A DNA stretch of 64,000 nt from Flavobacteriales bacterium. GTDB taxonomy: Bacteria > Bacteroidota > Bacteroidia > Flavobacteriales_F > PHOS-HE28. The notes under the pieces are model-generated. The model was not told the DNA's origin. It did no database searches and saw nothing but the letters and a program-made list of their open reading frames with translations. Within the stretch, counting starts at the first letter, position 1, and every line of letters begins with the position of its first letter. Below are positions 17,340 through 25,998 of this stretch, in pieces. The translations under genes were made by a program, and so were the position numbers. Location: positions 107,750 through 171,749 of the forward strand of contig JADIYA010000031.1 of NCBI GenBank assembly GCA_016705545.1. Reading direction: 5' to 3'.

Positions 17340-17407
17340 CCTGACCAGGGAGGGGAGCGCCATGCGGTTGACGCGCGTGTGCCACCTTTGCGGCCTTTCC
17401 AAGAACC

Positions 17408-17947
17408 ATGAAACGAGTCGCACGAACCCTGATCCTCTCCGCATGCGCGGCCTTAGCAGGCTGCGGCCCAGCGCAACAATCGAATACCCCTGCCGATGCC
17501 ACGGGAGAATCGGTTCCCGAGCCTGTGGAGCTGGTGGCCTTGCGAGCCGCCAATGGCCAGTATGTCTGTGCCGACCAGGCCGAGGGGGTTGCGCGCTACG
17601 GAGCGCTCATGGCCAATCGCAGCAGCATCGGGGCTTGGGAGCAATTTGAACTCGTGCCCATGGATAGCGGGCGTTTCGCCTTGCGCGCGAGCAATGGAAA
17701 GCATGTCTGCTTCGAGCGCGAAGGCTTGCGTCAGGCAGTGGCCGATCGCGACAGCATCGGCGAGAAGGAGACCATCGAGCTTGTTGAACTGCCGGAAGGC
17801 CGCGTTGCGCTGCGCACGCTCGAAGGGATGCACTTGGCTGCGCAGCTCGCCGAAGGCGGTGCGTGCTACACCTGCCTCACGGCCGATCGCAAGGACATTG
17901 GCGCTTGGGAGACCTTCGAGCTGGTACCCATCAGCGAGACCCCCTAG
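17408..17947 (+). CDS. Lipoprotein with three fascin-like beta-trefoil repeats
   Basis: A 179-residue protein. A lipoprotein signal peptide ends in ALAGC (Cys19). The mature part has three repeats of about 45 residues. Each opens with VALRAANGQYVCAD, FALRASNGKHVCFE or VALRTLEGMHLAAQ, and each closes with a segment like SIGAWEQFELVPM, SIGEKETIELVEL or DIGAWETFELVPI. This is the pattern of actin-crosslinking/fascin-like beta-trefoil folds, which in bacteria often bind sugars. The ligand is unknown. The gene precedes pyrD by 17 bases and may be co-transcribed. A CACCTTTG element lies 16 bases before the ATG. Confidence 0.75.
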   Translation: MKRVARTLILSACAALAGCGPAQQSNTPADATGESVPEPVELVALRAANGQYVCADQAEGVARYGALMANRSSIGAWEQFELVPMDSGRFALRASNGKHVCFEREGLRQAVADRDSIGEKETIELVELPEGRVALRTLEGMHLAAQLAEGGACYTCLTADRKDIGAWETFELVPISETP

Positions 17948-17964
17948 CGATCGCTCCGCCGCCG

Positions 17965-19059
17965 ATGTACGCGCTGCTCCGTCCACTGCTCTTCCTGCTC
18001 CCTCCGGAGCGTGCCCATCACCTCACCTTCCGTCTGCTGGGCATCTCATCGCGCATTCCCGGCATGCTTGCGCTCTTGGGCGGCGCGAAACCGCCCCGTG
18101 CCGCAGCCACCGACGTGATGGGCTTGCACTTCCCATCGCCCGTTGGCCTGGCCGCAGGCATGGACAAGGATGCCAAGCACGTGCATGCCCTCGCACGCAT
18201 CGGCTTCGGATTCATCGAAGTGGGCACGCTCACGCCCAAGTCCCAGCCGGGCAATCCGCAGCCGCGGCTATTCAGATTGAAGAAGGACCGTGCGCTCATC
18301 AACCGCATGGGCTTCAACAACGGCGGCGTGCATGCAGCGGTGGAACGATTGCGCCATCGGATGCCCGGCATCATCGTCGGCGGAAACATCGGGAAGAACA
18401 AGGACACGCCGAATGAGCGGGCCATCGACGACTACATCGCCTGCTTCGATGCGCTCTATGGCGTGGTGGACTACTTCGTGGTGAACGTGAGCAGCCCCAA
18501 TACGCCCGGTCTGCGAGCCTTGCAGGAGAAGGGGCCGTTGTTGGAGATTCTTCGTGCGTTGATGGAACTCAGCCAGAATAGGGCGAATGGCGAAAAGCGA
18601 ATGGTGAGTGGGGGAGACCATTCACCAGTCGCCAATGACCATTCACCCGCGCGTTCCAAACCCATCCTTCTCAAGATCGCTCCGGACCTCACCGATGGCC
18701 AATTGGACGACATCGTGAGCGTGGTGAAAGAGAGCGGCATCGCTGGGGTGATCGCTACCAACACCACGATTGCGCGTGCAGGGCTGCGAACGACGCAAGC
18801 TGAACTGGAGTCCATCGGCGCTGGCGGATTGAGTGGTGCACCTGTCCGGGCGCGCAGCACGGAGGTGATCACCTGCTTGCGCGAGCGCCTGCCGAGGCCC
18901 ATCGTTATCATCGGAGTGGGCGGCATCGATTCATGGGAGGCGGCGAAGGAGAAGCTTGAAGCGGGCGCCGACCTCGTGCAGGTGTACACAGGGCTGGTGT
19001 ACGAAGGGCCATCCTTGGTGAATCGCATCAACCAGTCTTTCGCAGCATGGAGAAGGTGA
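17965..19059 (+). CDS. pyrD: Dihydroorotate dehydrogenase (quinone), class 2
   Basis: A 364-residue protein. The N-terminal amphipathic membrane-contact helices (MYALLRPLLFLLPPERAHHLTFRLL) are typical of class 2 enzymes. FMN-barrel motifs follow: VGLAAGMDKDAKH, FGFIEVGTLTPKSQPGNPQPR, NRMGFNNGG, VVNVSSPNTPGLR (catalytic Ser in this loop), KIAPDLTDGQLDDIV and GVGGI. It oxidises dihydroorotate to orotate in pyrimidine synthesis using quinone. About 22 residues near position 207-228 (NGEKRMVSGGDHSPVANDHS) are not typical of the family and are encoded by a repeat-like insertion, listed separately. The 3' end overlaps the next gene by 13 bases. Confidence 0.92.
   Translation: MYALLRPLLFLLPPERAHHLTFRLLGISSRIPGMLALLGGAKPPRAAATDVMGLHFPSPVGLAAGMDKDAKHVHALARIGFGFIEVGTLTPKSQPGNPQPRLFRLKKDRALINRMGFNNGGVHAAVERLRHRMPGIIVGGNIGKNKDTPNERAIDDYIACFDALYGVVDYFVVNVSSPNTPGLRALQEKGPLLEILRALMELSQNRANGEKRMVSGGDHSPVANDHSPARSKPILLKIAPDLTDGQLDDIVSVVKESGIAGVIATNTTIARAGLRTTQAELESIGAGGLSGAPVRARSTEVITCLRERLPRPIVIIGVGGIDSWEAAKEKLEAGADLVQVYTGLVYEGPSLVNRINQSFAAWRR
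18583..18648 (+). repeat. Short palindromic repeat inserted in frame inside pyrD
   Basis: GCGAATGG units on the left face their complements (ACCATTCAC, twice) on the right, with GAATGGT and ACCATTC able to pair around an 11-base loop. The insertion keeps the pyrD frame and accounts for a low-complexity stretch absent from typical PyrD. It resembles the intergenic short repeats found elsewhere in the window. Confidence 0.6.
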
Positions 19060-19905
19060 AGCTCATCGAATGCCCGCGCGACGCCATGCAAGGCATCGTG
19101 CCCTTCATTCCCACGGAGGTGAAGGTGCGCTACTTGAACGAACTGCTGCGCGTTGGCTTCGATACCATCGACATCGGCAGCTTCGTGAGCCCGAAGGTCA
19201 TTCCGCAATTGGCCGATACCGCCGAGGTGCTTTCCAGCATCGACACGAGCGAGACGAAGAGCAAATTGCTCGTGATCGTGGCCAACGAGCGCGGCGCGGA
19301 AGAAGCAGTGAAGCAGGAGAGCGTCAATTATCTCGGCTATCCCTTCAGCATCAGCGAGACCTTCCAGCAGCGCAACACCAACACGAGCATCGAGGGCAGC
19401 TGGAGCCGCATCGCACGCATCGCGGAGATCACGCGCGCAGGAGGCAAGGAGCTCGTGGTCTATATCAGCATGGCCTTCGGCAATCCGTATGGCGATCCCG
19501 TGGAGTGCGGACGTGGCCCTGCATTGGGTCAATCGCCTCACGAGCGACTTGGGCGTGCGCATCATCGCGCTCAGCGATACCGTCGGCGTGGCACGGCCCG
19601 GCGATATCTCCGCGATGTTCTCGGCGCTTGTCCCCGCGCTGCCCGCCGTTGAGTTCGGTGCGCACTTGCACTGCACCCCCGACAACTGGAAGCTGAAGAC
19701 CGATGCCGCTTGGGATGCCGGTTGCCGCCGCTTCGATGGCGCCATTAAGGGCTACGGCGGCTGCCCGATGGCAGAGGATGAGCTCGTGGGCAACCTGCAG
19801 ATGGAGGTGTTCGCAAGGAGCTTAAAAGAGCGTGGGGTGGTTGCGGGGCTCGATCTCGCGCAATTGGAGCGATGCGTGATGGAGGCGGGGAGGGTGTTCC
19901 CGTAA
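19047..19905 (+). CDS. Hydroxymethylglutaryl-CoA lyase, interrupted by one frameshift
   Basis: The first frame gives MEKVKLIECPRDAMQGIVPF to SMAFGNPYGDP; the rest (WSADVALHWVNRLT to the stop) lies in the +1 frame. Removing one C from the CCC at about 19498-19500 restores a 285-residue protein of normal length. Family motifs are present: the catalytic Arg in ECPRDAMQG, HCT metal-binding histidines in HLHCTPDNW, and the catalytic Cys in GGCPMAEDELVGN. It splits HMG-CoA into acetoacetate and acetyl-CoA in leucine degradation. The frameshift is probably a sequencing error in a C run, but a real mutation cannot be excluded. It overlaps pyrD by 13 bases. Confidence 0.82.
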
Positions 19906-19941
19906 TTGGATCTTTCGGATGATCCTACCTGTTCGATTCCA

Positions 19942-21423
19942 ATGAGAACGGAGCCAGAACCAGAACCATCGCGTTGGCGCAAGCGGGCTTTCGGCGTGCT
20001 GATTTTCTTCGCCGTAATACATGGTCTGGTTTCTTTCCCGAATCATCACCAATTCCGCACGTACGCACTCGATCTTGGCTTGTACACCCATGCACTATGG
20101 CACTATGCCCATGGGAGCATGCCGGATTGTTCGCTGTTCCTTGATGCTGACCAACTGCTGCTAGCCGATCACTTCGACCTGTATCTGCCGTTGTTCTCGC
20201 CGTTGATCTATGTCTTCGGTACATGGACGCTATTGGTCGTGCAATGGCTGGCGGTGCTTCTTGGTGCGTGGGGCGTACGACGATTAGCGCTGGCTTGCGG
20301 AGCCGAAGAGCCCATTGCCCTGATGGGGATGTGCGTGATGCTGCTCTTTTTCGGTGTGTTCGCTGCAATGGCCTTTGACTATCACTCCAATGTCGTAGCA
20401 GCCATGCTGCTACCATGGTTCATGCTGGCGCTCAGGAAAGGGAAGGTCGTTCGTGGAGCGTTCTTGTTCTTCCTGTTGCTGATCTCGAAGGAGAATCTGG
20501 GTTTCTGGATCGGGCCTATCGCCTTGCTGCTTGCAACCGATCGCGGGGTTGGGCGAAAGGTCCGGTTGCCAGCGGCCATCATGGGCGTAGTTGGAATCGT
20601 GTGGTCAGCGATCATTGTTGGTTTGGTCATGCCAGCTCTGGCCTCAGATCAGTCATTCGCTCATTTCGACTATGGGATTCTTGGAGCTTCCGTCGCCGAT
20701 GCGCCATCGGCTTTGGTGGCGAAACCATGGGAACTGCTGCGTGCGCTCTTTGTTGATCACGTTGGGGTGCAGGACGGGACAGGGATTAAACTGGAATTCT
20801 GGCTCATGCTGTTCGTGGCAGGCGGCTGGTCGCTAGTGCTCCAGCCGCGCTTGGGCCTAATGGCCTTGCCCATCATGGTACAGAAGATGTGGCACGACGA
20901 CCCGGGGAAATGGTCGGTGATCGCGCATTATGGAATTGAACTCGCGCCGCTCGTGGGCGTTGCGACAGCCTTGGCGCTGGCGCGGATTCGGGGTGCGACC
21001 ATGCGTTGGCTTCCGTGGGGCGTGCTGGTTCTTTCGCTGGCCTGTACCATCCGATTCATGGATCGAACGGTAGCCTACCATGATCGATCTCGGATTCGCA
21101 TCTATCAAGAGCGCCATTACGTCAAGGGGTACGAAGTCAGGGCCGTACACCGTGCCCTGGAGGCCATACCGCTGGAGGCTATTGTCAGTGCGCAATCCCC
21201 GGCGGTCCCGCATCTCGCGCTACGTCGCACCGTATACCAGTTCCCGATTGTCCGTGAGGCCGAGTATCTAGTTTTCTTGCCGGCCGAAAGCCCATACCCA
21301 CTGGATGCCATGACTTATTCCGAGACCCTGCGAGTGCTGCGTGGCGATCCAGGTTGGGAGATCTTCCGCGAGACCGATGGCTGCGTGGTCCTGAAGCTTG
21401 TCGAAGATAGCAACTCGCGCTAA
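19942..21423 (+). CDS. DUF2079 multi-pass membrane protein
   Basis: A 493-residue protein from the ATG at 19942; a TTG at 19906 is also in frame. The signature of DUF2079 is present (YALDLGLYTHALWHYAHG, then DHFDLYLPLFSPLIYVFGTW). About ten hydrophobic segments follow, with KENLGFW in the middle. DUF2079 proteins resemble GT-C glycosyltransferases in topology, but no reaction has been assigned. The gene is visibly less GC-rich than its neighbours and uses more A/T-ending codons, which could reflect acquisition by transfer. It follows the HMG-CoA lyase gene on the same strand. Confidence 0.78.
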   Translation: MRTEPEPEPSRWRKRAFGVLIFFAVIHGLVSFPNHHQFRTYALDLGLYTHALWHYAHGSMPDCSLFLDADQLLLADHFDLYLPLFSPLIYVFGTWTLLVVQWLAVLLGAWGVRRLALACGAEEPIALMGMCVMLLFFGVFAAMAFDYHSNVVAAMLLPWFMLALRKGKVVRGAFLFFLLLISKENLGFWIGPIALLLATDRGVGRKVRLPAAIMGVVGIVWSAIIVGLVMPALASDQSFAHFDYGILGASVADAPSALVAKPWELLRALFVDHVGVQDGTGIKLEFWLMLFVAGGWSLVLQPRLGLMALPIMVQKMWHDDPGKWSVIAHYGIELAPLVGVATALALARIRGATMRWLPWGVLVLSLACTIRFMDRTVAYHDRSRIRIYQERHYVKGYEVRAVHRALEAIPLEAIVSAQSPAVPHLALRRTVYQFPIVREAEYLVFLPAESPYPLDAMTYSETLRVLRGDPGWEIFRETDGCVVLKLVEDSNSR

Positions 21424-21427
21424 GTGA

Positions 21428-22681
21428 TCAGGAACGGCTGAGCTCCAGCACCGTGATCTCCGGCGGCATGCCCACGCGCCCGGGGAAGCCGATGAAGCCG
21501 AAGCCGCGGTTCACGTAAAGCTGCTGTTCGCCCTCGGTGTACAGGCCTGCCCAATGCTTGTACACCCATTGCGCTGGGCTGTAGGTGGTGCTTCCCAGCT
21601 TCACGCCCAATTGCGCGCCGTGCGTATGACCGCTCAGCGTCAGGTCGACGCCGGTGCCTAAGACCTGATGCTCCCAATGCGTGGGATCATGGCTCATTAG
21701 AATGCGGTAGGGGAGCGCTTCCGTTCCGCGAACGGTCCGCGCCAGGTCGCCGTACTGCTGGAAACGATGCCCCCAGTTCTGCACGCCCAGCAAACCGATG
21801 CGCTCGCCGCCGCGCTCAAGTGTTATGTGCTCATCGAGCAGCAGGCGGAATCCCATCTGCGCGTGAATGGCCTTGAGCTTCTCTAGGTTCGCGGCCTTGG
21901 CCGAAGGGCTGTCCCACTTCGGGTAGTCACTGTAATCGTGGTTACCTAGGATCGAGAATTTGCCGAATGGGGCCTCTAAGCGGGCAAGCTCCGCGATGTA
22001 GGGTTCTGCTTCCTCCGCGAAATCATTCACCATGTCGCCGGTGAAGAGGATCAGATCCGGCTTCTCGGCCATGATCAGGTCAACTCCGTTGCGCACGATG
22101 CTCAGGTCGCCGCCGTAGCTGCCCAAGTGCATATCACTGATCTGCACGATCCGGATGCCATGGAATGCCGCTGGCAGCTTCTCGCTGCGCACGGGCACGC
22201 GCGCCAGGTTGAAGTTGCGGCGGCCCTTCGTCACGCCATAGAGCACGCCCGCGAAGGGCACCACGGAAATGATGAGGCCCAGTTGGCTCAGGAAGCGCGC
22301 GCGGTCGATGCCCTCACCAGCGGCATCCACCGGTCCGGGCGCGAGCTTGTCCCAGACCCAGCGCACCAGATGCAGCAGGTCGTCGAGGCCATGGAAGACC
22401 ACCATGACGATCTTGGGCAGGAAGAAGAGCAGGAAGAGCGCCACCATGCTGAAGGCGAAGCTGTGGTCGCGCCTTGCCTCGGGGTCGCGGAAGTTGAAGC
22501 CCACGTAAACAATCATGCCCAGCAACCCGATACTGATGACCCAATAGAGGAAGCGAACCATCCGCCGCAGCACGACCCCGTGGTTCGCCAGCGCGGTATT
22601 CACACCTTTGTAGGCATAAAGGTCGATGGCTATGAGCACGAGCAGGAAGATGAAGAAGTTGCGCAATGCGGCCGGGGACAT
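21428..22681 (-). CDS. Membrane-anchored metallophosphoesterase (YkuE-like)
   Basis: A 417-residue protein. About four N-terminal membrane helices lie within residues 1-170. They are followed by a calcineurin-like phosphoesterase domain with all metal motifs: QISDMHLGS, LFTGDMVNDF, ILGNHDYSDY, LMSHDPTHW and LSGHTHGAQLG. Relatives act on phosphodiester or pyrophosphate bonds in lipids or nucleotides; the substrate is unknown. It converges on the DUF2079 gene with a 4-base gap and diverges from the propeller gene. A TACCTTCG element sits five bases before the ATG. Confidence 0.87.
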   Translation of the reverse strand: MSPAALRNFFIFLLVLIAIDLYAYKGVNTALANHGVVLRRMVRFLYWVISIGLLGMIVYVGFNFRDPEARRDHSFAFSMVALFLLFFLPKIVMVVFHGLDDLLHLVRWVWDKLAPGPVDAAGEGIDRARFLSQLGLIISVVPFAGVLYGVTKGRRNFNLARVPVRSEKLPAAFHGIRIVQISDMHLGSYGGDLSIVRNGVDLIMAEKPDLILFTGDMVNDFAEEAEPYIAELARLEAPFGKFSILGNHDYSDYPKWDSPSAKAANLEKLKAIHAQMGFRLLLDEHITLERGGERIGLLGVQNWGHRFQQYGDLARTVRGTEALPYRILMSHDPTHWEHQVLGTGVDLTLSGHTHGAQLGVKLGSTTYSPAQWVYKHWAGLYTEGEQQLYVNRGFGFIGFPGRVGMPPEITVLELSRS

Positions 22682-22686
22682 GGGCG

Positions 22687-22694
22687 CGAAGGTA
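22687..22694 (-). promoter_or_regulatory. -7 element TACCTTCG directly before the phosphoesterase
   Basis: Five bases (CGCCC) separate the element from the ATG at 22681, again implying a leaderless or near-leaderless message. Confidence 0.5.
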
Positions 22695-22735
22695 TCCGGG
22701 ACTATAGCGGTGGGCCTATTGTACAGGGACCAATT

Positions 22736-24175
22736 ATGCTTGCGATTGTTTGCCGGCCTCGGTGCGATCGCGTTGGGGCTTAGTTCAACTAGCCAAACAA
22801 CCTGGCAGCGGACCTACGGCGGCTACGGTACAGATCAAGCACACGCGGTGTGTTCTTCACCAACCGGTGGGGCGGTGGTTGTCGGCTCTACAGGTAGTTT
22901 CGGAGACCAGGGCGATGCGTACATCATTCATATTGACAACGAAGGTGAATTGATTTGGTCCCGTGTTATTGGCGGATCTGGTGCTCAGGTGGCATGGGAC
23001 ATAGTTTCCGCGGAGGGTGCGTACTTCGTGGCAGGCATGTCCCAGGCAACTGCCGTAGGCGATTTTGATGGCTGGATAGCTCGGATTGAAGAGGACGGCA
23101 CAGTGTCTTGGCAACGCACAATTGGAACACCGGAATGGGACTGGTTCCATTCGATGTGCGTGGAGGATGGAGGACTCCATCTCGCAGGCGTCACCTATCA
23201 GTATGGAGAAGCGGACGCGTGGTTGGTCAAAGTAGACCTTCAGGGTGATGAGATATGGCAATCCGTAGTTGGTACACCGGGTGACGATGAAGCGCACGCG
23301 GTTCTGGTCGCGCCAAATGGCGATTTAGCTGTTGTTGGCACCGCCGCAGTAGGTGATGACTCGGATGCGTTCGTAGCTCGATTCCATGCTGACGGGCAAC
23401 TAGAATGGCACGTATTAATCGGAACGGACAGCTTGGACGCGGGTTTCGGCGCATGCAGTACACAGGACGGTGGTGTTGCTCTCGTTGGTTACACCCATGG
23501 ATTCAGGCCGCATTCTCAGTTGATGATCGCCAAAGTTTCGGTCGATGGAGAAGAGGAATGGTTGCAACATTGGGGAGAGGGTGGCGATTTCCTGGGTCAT
23601 GCTATTTCTGAGCGCTTGGACAACGGGTTTGCCTTGGCCGGTGTCACATCAGCTTTCGGTGCGGGAGGCAAGGATTTCTTTCTATTGAAAGCAGATTCAG
23701 ATGAAAGATATGATTTTGGAGCGACCTTCGGAGGAGGAGGTGACGATGCAGCTCATGATATTGACCTCACCGTCGACAATGGGTTCATCATGGTCGGAAG
23801 CGCTCAGAGTTTTGGTCCAGGCCCCCGTTCAGTATTTGTAGTTAGAACGGATTCCGATGCGGATACCGAGTCGGACGTGGTTACGGAATTCTTTGACCCT
23901 GTTGGGGAGCAGGTGAATCCTACATACGTCGGCGTCTCAGTATTCCCGAATCCTACACGGGCCGGAGAGCGCCTAACAATACGGAGTTCCAGAGTCGCCC
24001 TCTTCGAATACTCACTAGCCGACATGAGCGGCCGAATCCTAACTCATGTAGATGCCCCGTTGCCTATGATGCTGAGGTTTCAGTTCCTCAGGGAATGCAA
24101 GGAATGTACATCTTGTCTGCTGTCTTTGCGGATGGTGCACGGCTGAGTTTCCCATTAGTGGTCGTTAGTCCTTAA
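22736..24175 (+). CDS. Secreted repeat (beta-propeller-like) protein with T9SS tail, two frameshifts
   Basis: The main frame encodes about seven repeats of roughly 50 residues (WQRTYGGYGTDQAHAVCS, WSRVIGGSGAQVAWDIVS, WQRTIGTPEWDWFHSMCV, WQSVVGTPGDDEAHAVLV and others), suggesting a beta-propeller. A T9SS domain follows (VFPNPTRAGERLTI). Two indels are inferred. Dropping one T just after the ATG at 22736 gives a normal signal peptide (MLRLFAGLGAIALGLSS). Near 24060 a shift to another frame restores the usual tail (EVSVPQGMQGMYILSAVF to VVVSP, stop at 24173). Without these shifts the protein has no ATG-led signal peptide and a nonsensical C-terminus. Base composition is clearly lower in GC than in its neighbours. 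Confidence 0.7.
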
Positions 24176-24180
24176 CTTCC

Positions 24181-24876
24181 ATGCCCCCTCTCACGCTCCT
24201 CCACGCCTTTTTCGGCTTCATCGCCCTCATCGTGGCGCCTTTGGCCATGATCTCGCGTAAGGGCGGCGATTGGCACCGCCGCTGGGGAAAGACCTATTTC
24301 TGGAGCATGGCGATGGTGGCGGTAACCGGCGTCGGGCTTGGCGTGGTGCGTGAGAATTGGCTCATGGCCATGGTGGCGGTGTTCGCCTTCCACATGATCG
24401 CCAGCGGCTACCGGGCGCTTTACCTGAAAAGGCTGCACGAAGGCCAGCGCCCGCAGCTCATGGACCGCATCCTCATGATCTCAGCCGGCATCGTCAACAG
24501 CGGGATCTTCCTCTGGGGCGCGGTCAACCTTGCGCTCGGCCATCGCACCAGCGGGCCCATCATCTTCACGGCATTCGGCGTCATCGGGCTGCTCTTCGTA
24601 TGGCGCGATTTCCAGCGCTTTTACAGCCACAACAACGATAAGCGCGCATGGCTCTACGCGCACATCACCGGTTTCCTCGGCGGCTACATCGCCACCGTCT
24701 CGGCCTTCAGCGCGGTGAATCTGGAGATGCTCCAGCCGCGCTGGCTGCAATGGCTCTGGCCCACGCTGATCGGGGTTCCGCTCATCATGCTCTGGGTGAG
24801 GCACTATCGGCGCAAGTTCGCGGCGGGCGGGCGTTCGCGCACTCTCTTCGATATCCGTATACGCGTGCAGCGCTGA
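24181..24876 (+). CDS. Multi-pass membrane protein, DUF2306-like
   Basis: A 231-residue protein with about seven hydrophobic helices (MPPLTLLHAFFGFIALIVAPLA first). Conserved-looking polar residues sit at helix ends (HRRWGKTYFW, HMIASGYRALYL, YAHITGFLGGYIATV). The His/Arg pattern after helix 1 resembles DUF2306 and cytochrome-b-like small membrane proteins, but the match is by pattern only. It starts 5 bases after the repaired stop of the propeller gene, so it may be co-transcribed. Function unknown. Confidence 0.65.
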   Translation: MPPLTLLHAFFGFIALIVAPLAMISRKGGDWHRRWGKTYFWSMAMVAVTGVGLGVVRENWLMAMVAVFAFHMIASGYRALYLKRLHEGQRPQLMDRILMISAGIVNSGIFLWGAVNLALGHRTSGPIIFTAFGVIGLLFVWRDFQRFYSHNNDKRAWLYAHITGFLGGYIATVSAFSAVNLEMLQPRWLQWLWPTLIGVPLIMLWVRHYRRKFAAGGRSRTLFDIRIRVQR

Positions 24877-24887
24877 CCGTTGGCGGG

Positions 24888-24895
24888 TACCTTGG
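24888..24895 (+). promoter_or_regulatory. -7-like element TACCTTGG before the glycan operon
   Basis: It lies 5 bases before a GTG at 24901. The spacing is the same as at other near-leaderless starts in this window, which argues for the GTG as the true start of the first glycosyltransferase. Confidence 0.45.
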
Positions 24896-24900
24896 CCGCC

Positions 24901-25998
24901 GTGAGCCATAGCGCGCGACCCACCATACTGGTGCTCTACACCGAGCTGGCGCCATACGTGCTGTCCTGCCTCAATGCGCTGGTGGAGCAGGCCGATGCGG
25001 ATATCCATCTGGTGCGCTGGCCCCTGAACCAGGAAGCGCCTTTCACCCTGGCTTTCCATCCGCGGATATGCGTCCATGAACGTGCATCGCTCGCCGGAGG
25101 TGCACTTGTGGATCTCGTCGCGCGGATTCGACCGGCACTCACGATAACCAGCGGCTGGGTTGACAGAGACTACCTGCGCGCTGCTGCTGAAGCGAAGCGA
25201 TCGGGAGGCGTTTCCATCATCGCCCTCGATACCGCCTGGCGCGGCCATTGGAAGCAATGGGCCAATGCGCTCATCGCGCGCATCCGCTTGCATCGTTCGT
25301 TCACGCACGCATGGGTCACGGGCAAGGCCCAGGCGGAGTACGCGCGCCGACTCGGTTTCGGGACGGACAGGATCCGCACCGGCTTCTATTCCGCGGACAC
25401 CGCGCTCTTCCTGCCGCTGGGCGAGCGGATCATGGCCATGCGCAACGAGCAGTGGCCGCATCGACTGCTCTGTGTGGCGCGCTATATCCCCACCAAGGGC
25501 CATCAATTGCTCTGCGATGCCTTCGCGGAGTTGTGCGATGCTGGAGATGCGGGTGATTGGCAGCTGTGGATCGCAGGCACCGGCGAGTTGCACGAGCAAG
25601 TGAAGGCTTCGCCGTCGGGCCGGCATGCGCGCATCACCCACCTCGGCTTCAAGCAGCCGGAGGAGATGCGCACGATCGTCGAGCAGGCTGGCGCCTTCGT
25701 GTTGCCGAGCACATATGAGCCATGGGGCGTGGTGGTGCATGAACATGCCTGCGCAGCGCTGCCGCTCGTTCTCAGCTCCGCCGTGGGCGCTTCCGAGCGC
25801 TTCTTGAAGGAAGGCGGGAACGGATTCCGATTCATCGCCGGCGACAAGTCATCGCTGAAGACAGCGTTGCGCATGCTCATCCTCAGCCATGATATTGAAT
25901 TGCGCGCCATGGGCCAGCGCAGCTTGGAACTGGGCAAAGCGTGGAGCCCCGGATCGTGGGCTGAAACGGCTGCTGAACTCATGAATAGTCGCCGATGA
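24901..25998 (+). CDS. Glycosyltransferase, GT4-like (GT-B fold)
   Basis: A 365-residue protein from GTG 24901; a TTG at 24880 would lie upstream of the promoter-like element. The C-terminal nucleotide-sugar domain shows LCVARYIPTKGHQLLCDAF and the acidic EX7E-type region STYEPWGVVVHEHACAALPL typical of GT4. It presumably adds a sugar to a surface glycan or lipid-linked intermediate in the cytoplasm; donor and acceptor are unknown. Its stop overlaps the next gene's start by 4 bases, the first of three such overlaps in this operon. Confidence 0.85.
   Translation: MSHSARPTILVLYTELAPYVLSCLNALVEQADADIHLVRWPLNQEAPFTLAFHPRICVHERASLAGGALVDLVARIRPALTITSGWVDRDYLRAAAEAKRSGGVSIIALDTAWRGHWKQWANALIARIRLHRSFTHAWVTGKAQAEYARRLGFGTDRIRTGFYSADTALFLPLGERIMAMRNEQWPHRLLCVARYIPTKGHQLLCDAFAELCDAGDAGDWQLWIAGTGELHEQVKASPSGRHARITHLGFKQPEEMRTIVEQAGAFVLPSTYEPWGVVVHEHACAALPLVLSSAVGASERFLKEGGNGFRFIAGDKSSLKTALRMLILSHDIELRAMGQRSLELGKAWSPGSWAETAAELMNSRR

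Noticed and set aside
19489..19905. Separate short gene downstream of the first half of HMG-CoA lyase
   Set aside because: Both halves together give one full-length lyase with all catalytic motifs, so this is a frameshifted single gene and not two genes.
19906..19941. TTG start for the DUF2079 gene
   Set aside because: The TTG directly abuts the preceding stop and adds a short non-hydrophobic leader; the ATG at 19942 is the more ordinary start.
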